A stretch of DNA of 42,692 nt from positions 1 to 42,692 of the forward strand of contig JAFVYB010000076.1 of assembly GCA_017500825.1 (NCBI GenBank). The letters run 5' to 3'. Numbering within the stretch: position 1 is the first letter of the stretch; every line of letters starts with the position of its first letter. The position numbers and the translations under genes are program-made. Below the pieces are notes generated by a model. That model was not told the DNA's origin. It was given only the letters and a program-made list of their open reading frames with translations, and did not search any database. The stretch is from Myxococcaceae bacterium. Its GTDB lineage: Bacteria; Myxococcota; Myxococcia; Myxococcales; UBA5297. This document shows positions 16,900-25,252 of the stretch, one piece after another.

Positions 16900-18333
16900 A
16901 TGACTTCTCCGTCCACGAACTCGATCAATCCGACAGCGCCTCTCGCGGCCATCGTGCTGTGCGCAGGTCAGGGAACGCGCATGAAGAGCACCCTGCCCAA
17001 GGTCGCCCACCCCCTGCTCGGACGCGCCATGGGCAGCTATCCACTGGAGCGCGCCTTTGAGGCCGGCGCCGAACGCGTCGTCGCGGTGACCGGGCATGGC
17101 GCCAGTCAGGTCGAGGCGGCTCTTCTCAGGGCATTGCCGTCGCGGGCGCCCCACATCGAGTTCGCGCTTCAGGCCGAACAGCTCGGAACCGCCCACGCCG
17201 TCCTCTGCGCTCAAAGCGCGCTCGCCGATTTCAAAGGCGATGTCTTCATCCTCTACGGCGACGTTCCCCTCGTGCGCGCCGAGACACTGCGGGCGCTGAT
17301 CGACGCCAAGACCGCCGCGCAATCGCCCATCGCCCTGGTGACAACCCTGCCCGCGGATCCGACGGGCTACGGCCGCATCGTCCGCGACGAGCAAGGCGCC
17401 ATGCGCCGCATTGTCGAGCACCGCGACGCCTCGCCCGGGGAGCTGGCCATCGGCGAAATCAACGCCGGCCTCTATCTCGTGAGCGCGTCCTTCCTCTGGA
17501 GCTCGCTCGCCCGCCTCGATCGCAACAACGCGCAAAACGAGCTCTACCTGACCGACCTCGTGCGCCTGGCCTTCGAGGCCGACACGCCCGCCGCGACCGT
17601 GGTGGCGGATGTCGGCGAAGTCAGCGGTGTCAACGACCGCGTCGAGCTCGCCCGCGCCACCCGCGCCCTCCAAAACCGCATCAACGAGCGCCACCAGCGC
17701 GCCGGCGTGACCATCGAGCTTAGCGACACGGTGCTGATCGACGAGAGCGTCGAGATCGCGCCCGACGTGACGATCGAGGCCAACGTGCGCCTCAAGGGCG
17801 ACACGCGCATCGGCCGCGGCGCCCATATCGGCCAGGGATCGGTGATCAGCGACTCCACGGTGGGCGAGGCGGTCGAGGTCCGGCCCTATTCGATCTTCGA
17901 GGAGGCCATCGTCGGCGAGGCGGCGCTCATCGGCCCCTTTGCCCGCCTCAGACCCGGCAGCGAGCTGGCCGCGCGCGTCCACGTCGGCAACTTCGTCGAG
18001 ACCAAGAAGGCGCGCGTCGGACTCGGTTCCAAGGCCAACCACCTCAGCTACCTGGGCGACTGCGACATCGGCGCGGGCGTCAACGTGGGCGCGGGCACCA
18101 TCACCTGCAACTACGACGGCGTGAACAAGCACCGCACCGTGCTCGGCGATGGCGTGTTCGTCGGCTCGGACAGCCAGTTCGTGGCGCCGGTCAACGTCGG
18201 CAAGGACGCCTACATCGGCGCCGGCAGCACCATCACCGAGGACGTTCCCGAGGGCAGCCTGGCGATTGGCCGCGGGCGACAGGTCGTCAAGGTCGGCTAC
18301 CGCCCCGAGCCCAAGCCCAAGTCCCGCGGTTGA
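16900..18333 (+). CDS. glmU: Bifunctional GlmU: GlcN-1-P acetyltransferase / GlcNAc-1-P uridylyltransferase
   Basis: 477 aa, close to the family length. It makes UDP-GlcNAc for peptidoglycan and LPS in two steps. The N-terminal pyrophosphorylase has the sugar-nucleotide signature [15 protein letters not shown], the substrate loop EQLGTAHAV and YGDVPLV. From ~residue 265 a left-handed beta-helix of hexapeptide repeats carries the acetyltransferase ([27 protein letters not shown]). The catalytic histidine lies in [11 protein letters not shown] (about His381). A GGAG site sits 11 nt upstream of the ATG. The downstream gap holds a probable terminator, so it is likely monocistronic. Confidence 0.96.
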   Translation: MTSPSTNSINPTAPLAAIVLCAGQGTRMKSTLPKVAHPLLGRAMGSYPLERAFEAGAERVVAVTGHGASQVEAALLRALPSRAPHIEFALQAEQLGTAHAVLCAQSALADFKGDVFILYGDVPLVRAETLRALIDAKTAAQSPIALVTTLPADPTGYGRIVRDEQGAMRRIVEHRDASPGELAIGEINAGLYLVSASFLWSSLARLDRNNAQNELYLTDLVRLAFEADTPAATVVADVGEVSGVNDRVELARATRALQNRINERHQRAGVTIELSDTVLIDESVEIAPDVTIEANVRLKGDTRIGRGAHIGQGSVISDSTVGEAVEVRPYSIFEEAIVGEAALIGPFARLRPGSELAARVHVGNFVETKKARVGLGSKANHLSYLGDCDIGAGVNVGAGTITCNYDGVNKHRTVLGDGVFVGSDSQFVAPVNVGKDAYIGAGSTITEDVPEGSLAIGRGRQVVKVGYRPEPKPKSRG

Positions 18334-18494
18334 ACCGCGCCGCCTCCCCCGCATGGGTGGAATTTCCCGCCGCCGCGACGGGGTTGTGGACCAGGCGCCC
18401 CCCAGCGCCAGCAGCGCGCGGACGATTTTCAAGCGATTTTGGGTTCGCGCTCAAAACGCTTCGTCCCCCCCGAAAGAGGGGTTGAAGTGCCCCC

Positions 18495-18526
18495 CCCTTT
18501 GGCCCTAAAGGGCGCCGCTTTTTTTT
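18495..18526 (+). terminator. Probable terminator after glmU
   Basis: CCCTTT pairs with AAAGGG around a GGCCCT loop; six bases later a T8 run begins. The T-run is offset from the stem, so efficiency is uncertain. Confidence 0.45.
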
Positions 18527-18567
18527 GGGCCCCCCGCCCCTGACGCCAGCATTTGCCGGGCAGCGCT

Positions 18568-18615
18568 GTCCGGTCTTCTGTTTCCGGACGTTTTGTCCGG
18601 CCTGCCATTCCGGAC
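18568..18615 (+). promoter_or_regulatory. Alternating GTCCGG/CCGGAC elements in the secG leader
   Basis: Four 6-bp elements alternate in orientation: GTCCGG 18568, CCGGAC 18584, GTCCGG 18595, CCGGAC 18610. Any neighbouring pair can form a hairpin (loops of 10, 5 and 9 nt), and these hairpins exclude each other. The last ends 38 bp before the secG ATG. This could be a folding switch in the leader RNA or paired operator sites. Confidence 0.4.
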
Positions 18616-18653
18616 GCCAAGCCGGTCTGCCCTCAGATGGAGCCGTTCAACCC

Positions 18654-19268
18654 ATGGTCACCCTCTTCACTGTCATCCACGTCATCGTCGCCGTCTTCCT
18701 CATCATCGTCATCCTGCTGCAGGCGGGCAAAGACGCCGGCATGGGCGCAGCGTTCGGTGGTGGCGGCAGCGGCTCTGTCTTCGGCGGACGAGGCGCGGGC
18801 AATCTGCTCAGCCGCACGACGGCAGTGGTGGCGACCATCTTCTTCATCACCTCGTTCGCGCTCTCCTTTGCCGCCAGCTATCGCCCGACCGTGACCGACA
18901 AGATGGGCAAGGCCAAGGCCGCCGAGACGACCGCGCCCGCAACCACGACGACAGACAAGGCCGCCGAACCTGCCAAGGCAGAACCTGCCGCCGCGCCCGC
19001 TCAGGCCGCTGAACCTGCCAAGGCTGAACCCGCCGCAGCGCCCGTCAAAGCCGCTGAACCTGCCAAGGCCGAACCTGCCGCCGCGCCCGTCAAAGCCGCC
19101 GAACCCGCCAAGGCTGAACCCGCCGCAGCGCCCGTCAAAGCAGCCGAACCTGCCAAGGCTGAACCCGCCGCCGCGCCCGCTCAGGCCGCTGAACCTGCCA
19201 AGGCCGAACCCGCCGCAGCGCCCGCCAAGGCCGCCGAACCTGCCAAGGCTGAACCTGCCGCCCAGTAA
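18654..19268 (+). CDS. secG: SecG translocase subunit with long Ala/Pro/Lys/Glu repeat tail
   Basis: 204 aa from the ATG at 18654; typical SecG is 75-110 aa. The first ~90 residues are a normal SecG: TM1 (VIHVIVAVFLIIVILLQ), the conserved loop KDAGMGAAFGGGGSGSVFG with RGAGNLLSRTT, and TM2 (VVATIFFITSFALSFA). SecG is the small accessory subunit of SecYEG that aids SecA-driven export. From ~residue 103 to the end there are seven copies of a 15-residue unit (AAEPAKAEPAAAPVK type). By known SecG topology this tail would be periplasmic. Earlier in-frame starts would add a Cys-rich, non-homologous leader overlapping the hairpin region and are rejected. Confidence 0.92.
   Translation: MVTLFTVIHVIVAVFLIIVILLQAGKDAGMGAAFGGGGSGSVFGGRGAGNLLSRTTAVVATIFFITSFALSFAASYRPTVTDKMGKAKAAETTAPATTTTDKAAEPAKAEPAAAPAQAAEPAKAEPAAAPVKAAEPAKAEPAAAPVKAAEPAKAEPAAAPVKAAEPAKAEPAAAPAQAAEPAKAEPAAAPAKAAEPAKAEPAAQ
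18960..19265 (+). repeat. 45-bp in-frame tandem repeat, 6.8 copies, in secG
   Basis: Units start at 18960, 19005, 19050, 19095, 19140, 19185 and 19230 (last one 36 bp). They differ mainly at synonymous positions and at the final two codons (GCT-CAG, GTC-AAA or GCC-AAG). Each encodes AAEPAKAEPAAAP plus two residues. Confidence 0.9.
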
Positions 19269-19295
19269 CGCGACCGCTGACACGACTTTTCTTTG

Positions 19296-19330
19296 AATGG
19301 CTGACGGACACCGATCCGCCGGCCATTTTT
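19296..19330 (+). terminator. Intrinsic terminator after secG
   Basis: A 10-bp stem with one mismatch and one wobble (19298-19307 with 19316-19325), 8-nt loop, followed by TTTTT. Confidence 0.7.
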
Positions 19331-19407
19331 CATATCGGCCCATGCCTTTCTTCAAAGCCTAGGCCCGCGCGAGCGCGACGCGCGCTGACGGCACGCTGGA
19401 GACACCC

Positions 19408-20064
19408 ATGAAGCGAATCATCGTCATCGGCCTCGGCAACTTCGGCTCCATTCTGGCGCGGCGCCTGCATCAGCTCGGCCACGACGTGCTCGCCATCGAC
19501 GTTCGCGCCGAAGTCGTCGACGCGCTCGGCCCCCGCGTGACGCGCGCCATCGTCGGCGATGCGACCAACCGCCAGGTCCTGGACGAAGCTGGCGCTGAAG
19601 GCGCGGACGCGGCGGTCGTTGCCACGGGCGAAAACCTGGCCGCCTCCATCCTCTCGCTCCTCGCGGTGCGCGACCTGGGCATCAAAAACACCTTCGTCAA
19701 AGTCCGCTCCGAGGACCACGCGCGCATCGTCGAGCAGCTGGGCGCCACCGAGTGCATCTTCCCCGAGCGCGAATCAGCCCTGGGCCTGGCCTCGCGCGTG
19801 ACGAGCGCCAAACTCCTGCAATACGTCCAGCTGGGCGCCGACCTCAGCCTGCAGGAGATGTCCGTTCCGGCCGCCTGGTACAGCAAGACCCTGCGCGAGC
19901 TGGCCCTGCCGACCAAGTATCGAATCCAGGTCGTGGCCGTTCACGACATGCTGCGCGACCAGATGCTCCCGGTGCCCGATCCCGACCGCAAGCTGACGCA
20001 GTCCGACTCGCTGCTCGTCGCCGGAGAGCCGGGCGCGCTGGAGAGCCTGGCCTCGCTGAGCTGA
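19408..20064 (+). CDS. ktrA: KtrA/TrkA-type RCK potassium-uptake regulator
   Basis: 218 aa, the length of single-copy KtrA/TrkA RCK proteins. The N-terminal Rossmann fold has the nucleotide motif IGLGNFGSILA and an acidic residue at the end of beta-2 (LAIDVR), indicating NAD(H) or ATP/ADP binding. GDATNRQVLDEAG and VVATGENLAAS are typical of TrkA-N. The C-terminal RCK_C subdomain covers ~135-218 (LSLQEMSVPAAW, LLVAGEPGALESL). Such proteins form a cytoplasmic gating ring on a KtrB/TrkH membrane subunit. No such subunit is present in this window, so the partner lies elsewhere. A GGAG site lies 6 nt before the ATG. Confidence 0.88.
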   Translation: MKRIIVIGLGNFGSILARRLHQLGHDVLAIDVRAEVVDALGPRVTRAIVGDATNRQVLDEAGAEGADAAVVATGENLAASILSLLAVRDLGIKNTFVKVRSEDHARIVEQLGATECIFPERESALGLASRVTSAKLLQYVQLGADLSLQEMSVPAAWYSKTLRELALPTKYRIQVVAVHDMLRDQMLPVPDPDRKLTQSDSLLVAGEPGALESLASLS

Positions 20065-20195
20065 AGCGCCCCGCCGACGGTCGACCGCCTCTTCCCAGCC
20101 TTGGCTTGCCCCTTTGGCTGCCAGGCGCGCGTCGCGTCGGGACATGCCCCTGACGACCTTTCGCGCGCCCCCTCCCGGCACGACACGAGCGACCG

Positions 20196-21905
20196 ATGCC
20201 CCACCCGCACCCCTTCGCGCTCCACCGCCAGCTCGCGCTCGTCTGGAAGCTGCGCCTGACCATCGCGGCCAACCGCTTCCACGGCCGCCGGGGCCCCATC
20301 CTCGCCCTGTTTGGCGCCCTCGCCCTGCTCGGATCCTCCGGCGCGCTCGGCTTCGGCCTCTATTCGCTCTTCAGCGCGCCCGCGCTCAGCGCCGATCCCA
20401 TCTGGACGCACTTCCTGTTGCGCCTGTGCGCCTTCCTCGTCAGCGCCATCTTCATCGTCTGGCCCATCCTCTCGGCCGGCGTCGACGAGCAGAGCGAACT
20501 GACGCGCTTCACCCTCTTTCCCATCCGCCCCTTCCGACTCTTCCTCGCCTCGACCACCGCCTCCTTCTGCGAAACGCGCGCCCTCTTCTTCTGGCCCATC
20601 GCGATCGGACTCCTCCTCGGCTACGGCGCCCACCGCCCCTTCTGCCTCGCCGCAGGCCTCGCCGTGGCGCTCGCCTTCTTCGCCTTCAACATCGTCTGGG
20701 GCTCGGTCGCGCTCACCCTGGCGCTCAACCTCCTCAGGCACCGGCGCTCGGCGGAACTCATCGGCGTCTTCTTCATCGCCGCCCTTCTCGGCGCCGCCCT
20801 CCTGCCACCGCTGCCGGTCGACTTCGGCTGGATCCACGCCCTCTTCGGCGGCTCCATGGGCGCAGGCGACGCGGCCCGCCCCGACACTCAGGCGCTCGCC
20901 CTTCGCCTCACCCACGCGCTGGGCAACACGCCCCCCGGCATCCTCGCCACCAGCCTCGAACGCCTCGCCCTCAACCCGCCCGCCACCTTGGCCCAGGGCC
21001 TCGACCAAACCCTCCACGCCTTCCTGCGCCTGTCGCTGCCGCTCCACCTGCTCAACCTCGTCGGCCTCGCGCTCTCCTGGCGCCTGCTCCTCCTCTTCTA
21101 CCGAGGAACTGCCCAGAGCGCCCCCGCGCCGCGAAGCCTGCGCCACCGACGCGCCCGCGCCGCCAGCCGTCCCCTGTGGCTCTTCGCCGAGCGCGAACTC
21201 TGCGACCTCCTGCGCAACCCCAAGGCCCGCCTCCTCCTCGCCGTCCCCTTCTTCCTCTGCATCCTGCTCAAGCTCGTCAGCGCCCGCGGCCTGGCCGAAG
21301 CCTTCCTCGATCAAAGCGCCGACGCCTGGCTCATCTACGCCCTGTGCGCCTACGCCGGCGTCGTGGTGACGACCAACTTCAGCCAGAACAGCTTTGGCTA
21401 CGACGGCGCCGGCCTCGCCCTCCTCTTCGCCGCCCCGGCCCCGACGCGCGAACTCCTCTTCGCCAAAAACCTCGTCCACGCCCTCGTCGCCCTCACCGCC
21501 GCCCTCGGCCTCACGCTCTTCTACGCGCTCTACGCCGGGCTCCCCTCTGGCCCGAGCCTCTGGGTCGGCGTCCTCTCGGTGGCGGGCCAGCTGCCCCTGC
21601 TCCTGATCGTCGGCAACGCCCTCTCCATCCTCGCCCCGCGCAAATTCCACGCCTCGCTGCGCCGCCGCGACCGCCCGCCGCTCCTCTCGACCCTCGTCGG
21701 CTTTGTCGCCGTCTGCCTCGCCCTGGCCCCTTCCGCCCTCGTTCTCCACGCCATGGGACGCGACGGCCCGAGCGCCCTCACCCTCGCCCTCCTCTCCCTC
21801 ATCGCCCTCGCCAGCGCCGCCCTCTACGCCCTCTTTTCGCCCCGCGCCGCCGCCCTGCTCGACGCGCGCCGCGAAAACGTCCTGCAACTCGTCCTGCGCG
21901 AGTGA
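20196..21905 (+). CDS. Multispanning ABC-2-like exporter permease
   Basis: 569 aa with about 12 predicted transmembrane helices. Two hydrophobic halves (~35-290 and ~325-550) flank a basic cytoplasmic linker (RSLRHRRARAASRPLWLF). The motif NSFGYDGAGLALLFAAPAP followed by LLFAKN resembles large ABC-2 exporter permeases, and LFPIRPFRLFLAS fits the same family in the first half. No ATP-binding subunit is encoded nearby, so transport function and substrate are unknown. Codon use is extremely C-rich at third positions. No clear ribosome-binding site precedes the ATG. The phosphotransferase gene follows after 59 bp and may share a transcript. Confidence 0.65.
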   Translation: MPHPHPFALHRQLALVWKLRLTIAANRFHGRRGPILALFGALALLGSSGALGFGLYSLFSAPALSADPIWTHFLLRLCAFLVSAIFIVWPILSAGVDEQSELTRFTLFPIRPFRLFLASTTASFCETRALFFWPIAIGLLLGYGAHRPFCLAAGLAVALAFFAFNIVWGSVALTLALNLLRHRRSAELIGVFFIAALLGAALLPPLPVDFGWIHALFGGSMGAGDAARPDTQALALRLTHALGNTPPGILATSLERLALNPPATLAQGLDQTLHAFLRLSLPLHLLNLVGLALSWRLLLLFYRGTAQSAPAPRSLRHRRARAASRPLWLFAERELCDLLRNPKARLLLAVPFFLCILLKLVSARGLAEAFLDQSADAWLIYALCAYAGVVVTTNFSQNSFGYDGAGLALLFAAPAPTRELLFAKNLVHALVALTAALGLTLFYALYAGLPSGPSLWVGVLSVAGQLPLLLIVGNALSILAPRKFHASLRRRDRPPLLSTLVGFVAVCLALAPSALVLHAMGRDGPSALTLALLSLIALASAALYALFSPRAAALLDARRENVLQLVLRE

Positions 21906-21964
21906 CGCCGCCCCGCCTCCCAGGCCCAGCCGCCTAAGCGCCGACCCCCACTCTGCTTCACGCC

Positions 21965-24022
21965 ATGAACCCTGCCCTCGAACGCCTCCTCGAACGCGCC
22001 CGCCCCCTCGCGCAAAAGCCGCCTGTCCGCGCCCTGCTCCAGCTGTGCGCCGCCTACGCGATCGCCGTCCTCATCCTCGTCGCCATGGAGCTCACGCGCA
22101 TCGCCATCGAGGGCATCGCCATCGCCGACTACCTGCCCGACCTCAAAGGCCGCGCCTTCTTCACCATCAGCCCGCTTCTCGCCCTCGCCCTCTTCTTCCT
22201 CTGGTGCCTGACCGGACGCCTCCTCGGCGCCACGCTGCTCACGCTCACCGGCGCCTTTGCCCTGCTCGTGGCCCACCTCAAAAAGATGGAGGTCCTCGAA
22301 AAACCGCTCGTCCCCGGCGACTTCACCCAAATCCGCGAAGTCCTCGGCGTCATCGACGCGGTCCTGGCCGGCGACAAACTCCAGGTCGTCCTCATCTGCC
22401 TCGGCCTCCTCATCTGCCTCGGCGCCTTCGCCTTCCTCCTGACGCGCCGCCCGCGCTGGCCCCTGAACCCTTATCTGCGCGTCGGCTTTGCGCTGGCCTT
22501 CGCGCTGGCCCTCTTCGCCGAGACGCGCGCGCCCTGGCTCAAACACGTCTTCGCCGCGCAAAAACTCACCACCGTCGGCTGGAACTACGACCTCAACCTG
22601 CGACGGCACGGCCTCTTGCTCGGCCTGCTACTCGACGCGCGCCAGGTCATCTACAGGCCAGTGGGCTACTCGCGGGCGGCCGCCCTCCACGCGCTCGCGC
22701 CGGACGCCGACATCCCCCCCCCGGACATCTCCAGCCCACTCGGTCCCCCCGCGCAGGGCGGCAGTGACAGCCCCCGCCATCCCGCCGACGCCCCCGACAT
22801 CATCCTCTTTCTCGGCGAGTCGTTCTGGGACCCGACCGCGCTCAATGTCCGCTTCAGCCGCGACCCGGTCCCCAACTTCCACCGCTTCCAGAAAGAAGAC
22901 GGCTTTGTCTTCGGCACCATGCTCTCGCCCTCGTTCGCCGGCAGCACGGGCAACGTCGAATTCGAAATCCTCACCGGCATTCCCCTCGCCGTCCTGCCGC
23001 AACACGCCACGCCCTATTCCAATTATTTAATCCGCCCCGTCGAGGCATTGCCAAGCATTCTCAAAAACATGGGATACCAAACACGCGCGTTTCATAATTA
23101 TTTTAATTATTATTATCAGCGTTTCGCCGTCTATCCGCGACTTGGCTTTGACGAATTTATTTCCCTCGAAGACCTCACCCCGCAGAGCCTCGACGGACAA
23201 TTGCCAACGCGGGAACAAAACATGCGCGCCATTCGCCATATCAGCCGCGGCGATTATGACGCGCTCTTCGACGGCCAATTCCCATCCGACGAACCGCTCA
23301 TTTTACGCGTCCTCGACGAACTTAAAAAAGCGGACGAAACAAAGGCGCCGCCGCAATTTATTTTCGCCATCAGCATGCAGAGCCACGGCCGCTATCAGGG
23401 CGATCGATTTCCCGCGCCCGATATCGACATCCTCGATGAATCCCTGCCCGAAACCGCGCGCCACGAGCTCGAAAACTATTCCAACGCCCTTTTCCGATCC
23501 GACCGCGCCCTTGGCCACTTTATGGATCAATTAAAAAAGCGCTCCCGTCCCACCCTCGTCGTCTTTTTCGGCGACCATTTGCCCTCGATGACAGCCGACA
23601 CCTACGCCGCCGCCGGCATGGATTTTGGTCCGTTGGACATCAAAAAATACGAAGTCCCCGTCTTTTTCTGGTCCAATGAAAAAATTGACATTGAACCGCC
23701 AGAACAATTCGGCGCCAATTACCTCGGCCACCAGATTTTCAAAGCCGCGCGCATGATTCCCGACGATTATTTTCAGCGCACAGGCCAATTGATGCGCGCT
23801 GTGACGGCCCTGGGCCACACGCGCCTCAAGACGGCGGACGGCGTCTGGTTCGAGGGCGTCGACGATCCGGATTTGCCAGAAGGCGCTCAGCGCGTCCGCG
23901 ACGATTTCTTTATGCTGGCCTATGATCGATTGTTTGGAAATCAATTCACCAACACCGACGGCGGCGTCAAAGACGATATTTCAACGCTGGGAACCTTTGA
24001 AATCAGAGAAGTTTCCAACTGA
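21965..24022 (+). CDS. LTA-synthase-family membrane phosphotransferase (sulfatase fold)
   Basis: 685 aa. Five hydrophobic helices (residues ~18-190) anchor an external alkaline-phosphatase/sulfatase-fold domain from ~265. The LtaS catalytic set is recognisable: Glu285 (LFLGESFWD), the Thr nucleophile as Thr328 (GSTGNVEFEILTG), and Asp537-His538 (FFGDHLPS). Enzymes of this family transfer phosphoglycerol or phosphoethanolamine head groups to surface glycans (LtaS, OpgB-like) in the periplasm; the substrate here is unknown. A Pro-rich linker (~residues 245-265) contains a long C-run yet stays in frame. From ~23020 to the stop, codon use turns clearly more A/T-rich than in the first half, without loss of frame. 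Confidence 0.82.
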   Translation: MNPALERLLERARPLAQKPPVRALLQLCAAYAIAVLILVAMELTRIAIEGIAIADYLPDLKGRAFFTISPLLALALFFLWCLTGRLLGATLLTLTGAFALLVAHLKKMEVLEKPLVPGDFTQIREVLGVIDAVLAGDKLQVVLICLGLLICLGAFAFLLTRRPRWPLNPYLRVGFALAFALALFAETRAPWLKHVFAAQKLTTVGWNYDLNLRRHGLLLGLLLDARQVIYRPVGYSRAAALHALAPDADIPPPDISSPLGPPAQGGSDSPRHPADAPDIILFLGESFWDPTALNVRFSRDPVPNFHRFQKEDGFVFGTMLSPSFAGSTGNVEFEILTGIPLAVLPQHATPYSNYLIRPVEALPSILKNMGYQTRAFHNYFNYYYQRFAVYPRLGFDEFISLEDLTPQSLDGQLPTREQNMRAIRHISRGDYDALFDGQFPSDEPLILRVLDELKKADETKAPPQFIFAISMQSHGRYQGDRFPAPDIDILDESLPETARHELENYSNALFRSDRALGHFMDQLKKRSRPTLVVFFGDHLPSMTADTYAAAGMDFGPLDIKKYEVPVFFWSNEKIDIEPPEQFGANYLGHQIFKAARMIPDDYFQRTGQLMRAVTALGHTRLKTADGVWFEGVDDPDLPEGAQRVRDDFFMLAYDRLFGNQFTNTDGGVKDDISTLGTFEIREVSN

Positions 24023-24034
24023 TTGTTGGCGACT

Positions 24035-24081
24035 CAGACGCGGCGCCGCGCGCGGCCTTCGACAAAAACCGCGTCTTTTTC
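24035..24081 (+). terminator. Probable terminator after the LtaS-like gene
   Basis: GACGCGG (24037-24043) pairs with CCGCGTC (24069-24075), followed by TTTTT. The 25-nt loop contains its own GCCGCGCGCGGC palindrome, so the structure is probably branched. Confidence 0.5.
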
Positions 24082-24392
24082 ACCGCGCCTTTTGACAAAC
24101 CACGCGCCAAACCGCCTTGTTTTGGCGTCGCGACAATAAAAACACCTCTGCGAACAATTCCGACGCGCCCAAAACAATTAAATTCCAATCAGGAATAAAT
24201 TCATTCGCGAAGAATGTCTTTGTCCCCTCCCCCGCCCTGTGGCGCCTCCAATCTGTTCTGCTATGGAGCGCGCCCTTTTGCGCCCGGCCCGCCTTTGAGT
24301 CGGCGCCTTCTTCCGACTCTCGCCTTCGGCCTTCGCCGCTCTTTTGCCCGTCCCCCACGCCTTCTTCCCCGCGCCCCTTCTGGAGGTCTCTT
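24082..24392 (+). other. Non-coding stretch before the small membrane gene
   Basis: The first ~110 bp are A/T-rich, the rest is C/T-rich. An open frame from 24117 runs through it into the next gene, but its residues (Ser/Pro/Phe-rich, no homology I recognise) look non-coding. No convincing promoter is seen. Confidence 0.5.
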
Positions 24393-25133
24393 TTGGAATC
24401 GTCGGACTCCCCCTCCCTCAAGCAACTTTTGCCGCAGCGCTCCCCGCGGGCCAGGATCGCGCGCCTGTTGCTCCTGGCTGTGACGTTGCTCGGCTTTTTG
24501 GGCGGACCATGCGCGATGCAGGACGTGTTTCCAGTCGCGACGCCGATTCCGACCAAGGCCGAATACCTGCGCAGCCTGGAGCGCACCGGCCTCCTCGAAC
24601 AGAGCCAGATTGCCCAGGAGGACCTGGAGGAGATGGCCGAGGCCTCGCTTGGTTTTTTGCGGGCGCAGGAGCGGACGCGATCGCGCTTTGAGACGCCGCT
24701 GGCGGTGTTCAGCTTTTTGCTCGCCGTCGCCTACATGGCGATTTTCATTCTGGCGGCGCGGGTCTTTCGCCTGGGCAACGAGAATGTCGCGCGGCTGTCC
24801 AAGGCGGCGCTCGTGGCCATGCCCGCCCGCGTGGCGGTGGCGGCGGTCGAGCTGGCGGTGGTCGTCAACACGCGTCCGGCGCTGGAGGAGCTCTTTCGCC
24901 TGCTCTCGCTCAAGGGGACGGTCGACGCACCGGTGACGGGTGACGCGCTTCTCGAAATGAGCGCCCTGCTCGGTCAGAGCGCGTCCACTGCCTACCTCGC
25001 CCTCTTCTGGATCAGGACGGTCCTCGCGCTCGGGCTGCTCTACGCCGCGTATCGCTACTTTGAGCGGCGGGACATCCAGGAGCTCTTTGTCCGCGAGGTG
25101 CCGGAGGAGGCGCCGCCGGAAGACGACGACTGA
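24393..25133 (+). CDS. Small membrane protein of unknown function
   Basis: 246 aa from a TTG start at 24393. The TTG is chosen because GGAGG lies exactly 6 nt upstream and because the residues before it look non-coding; the frame is open from an ATG at 24117. Three hydrophobic helices are visible: ~28-43 (IARLLLLAVTLLGFLGG), ~108-128 (FSFLLAVAYMAIFILAARVF) and ~200-220 (LALFWIRTVLALGLLYAAYRYF). A soluble helix holds LRSLERTGLLEQSQIAQED, and the C-terminus is acidic (VPEEAPPEDDD). No family is recognised. It precedes mltG by 119 bp. Confidence 0.6.
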   Translation: MESSDSPSLKQLLPQRSPRARIARLLLLAVTLLGFLGGPCAMQDVFPVATPIPTKAEYLRSLERTGLLEQSQIAQEDLEEMAEASLGFLRAQERTRSRFETPLAVFSFLLAVAYMAIFILAARVFRLGNENVARLSKAALVAMPARVAVAAVELAVVVNTRPALEELFRLLSLKGTVDAPVTGDALLEMSALLGQSASTAYLALFWIRTVLALGLLYAAYRYFERRDIQELFVREVPEEAPPEDDD

Positions 25134-25252
25134 CGAACGCGTCGCCTCTCTTGTGGATGCCGGGGTGCGTCGTCCGCGTTGGCGGCACGCCCTTGAGCGA
25201 CCGCCGCCGCGCTCACCCACCCCCTCTGGCGGCCCACCCGGAACAACACGCC

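Larger units (their letters stand above)
18334..18653 (+). other. 320-bp glmU-secG intergenic region
   Basis: No coding frame is convincing here. The region holds runs of C and T, a probable glmU terminator (18495-18526) and the paired GTCCGG/CCGGAC elements ahead of secG. I see no clear -10/-35 promoter. Confidence 0.6.

Noticed and set aside
19941..21887. 648-codon minus-strand Glu/Gly-rich frame
   Set aside because: It mirrors the hydrophobic codons of the ABC-2-like permease; the composition (almost only E, G, A, R) is not that of a real protein.
22711..22760. C-run in the LtaS-like gene as a further frameshift site
   Set aside because: The frame is continuous across it, encoding a Pro-rich linker between the membrane and catalytic parts, so there is no evidence of a shift here.
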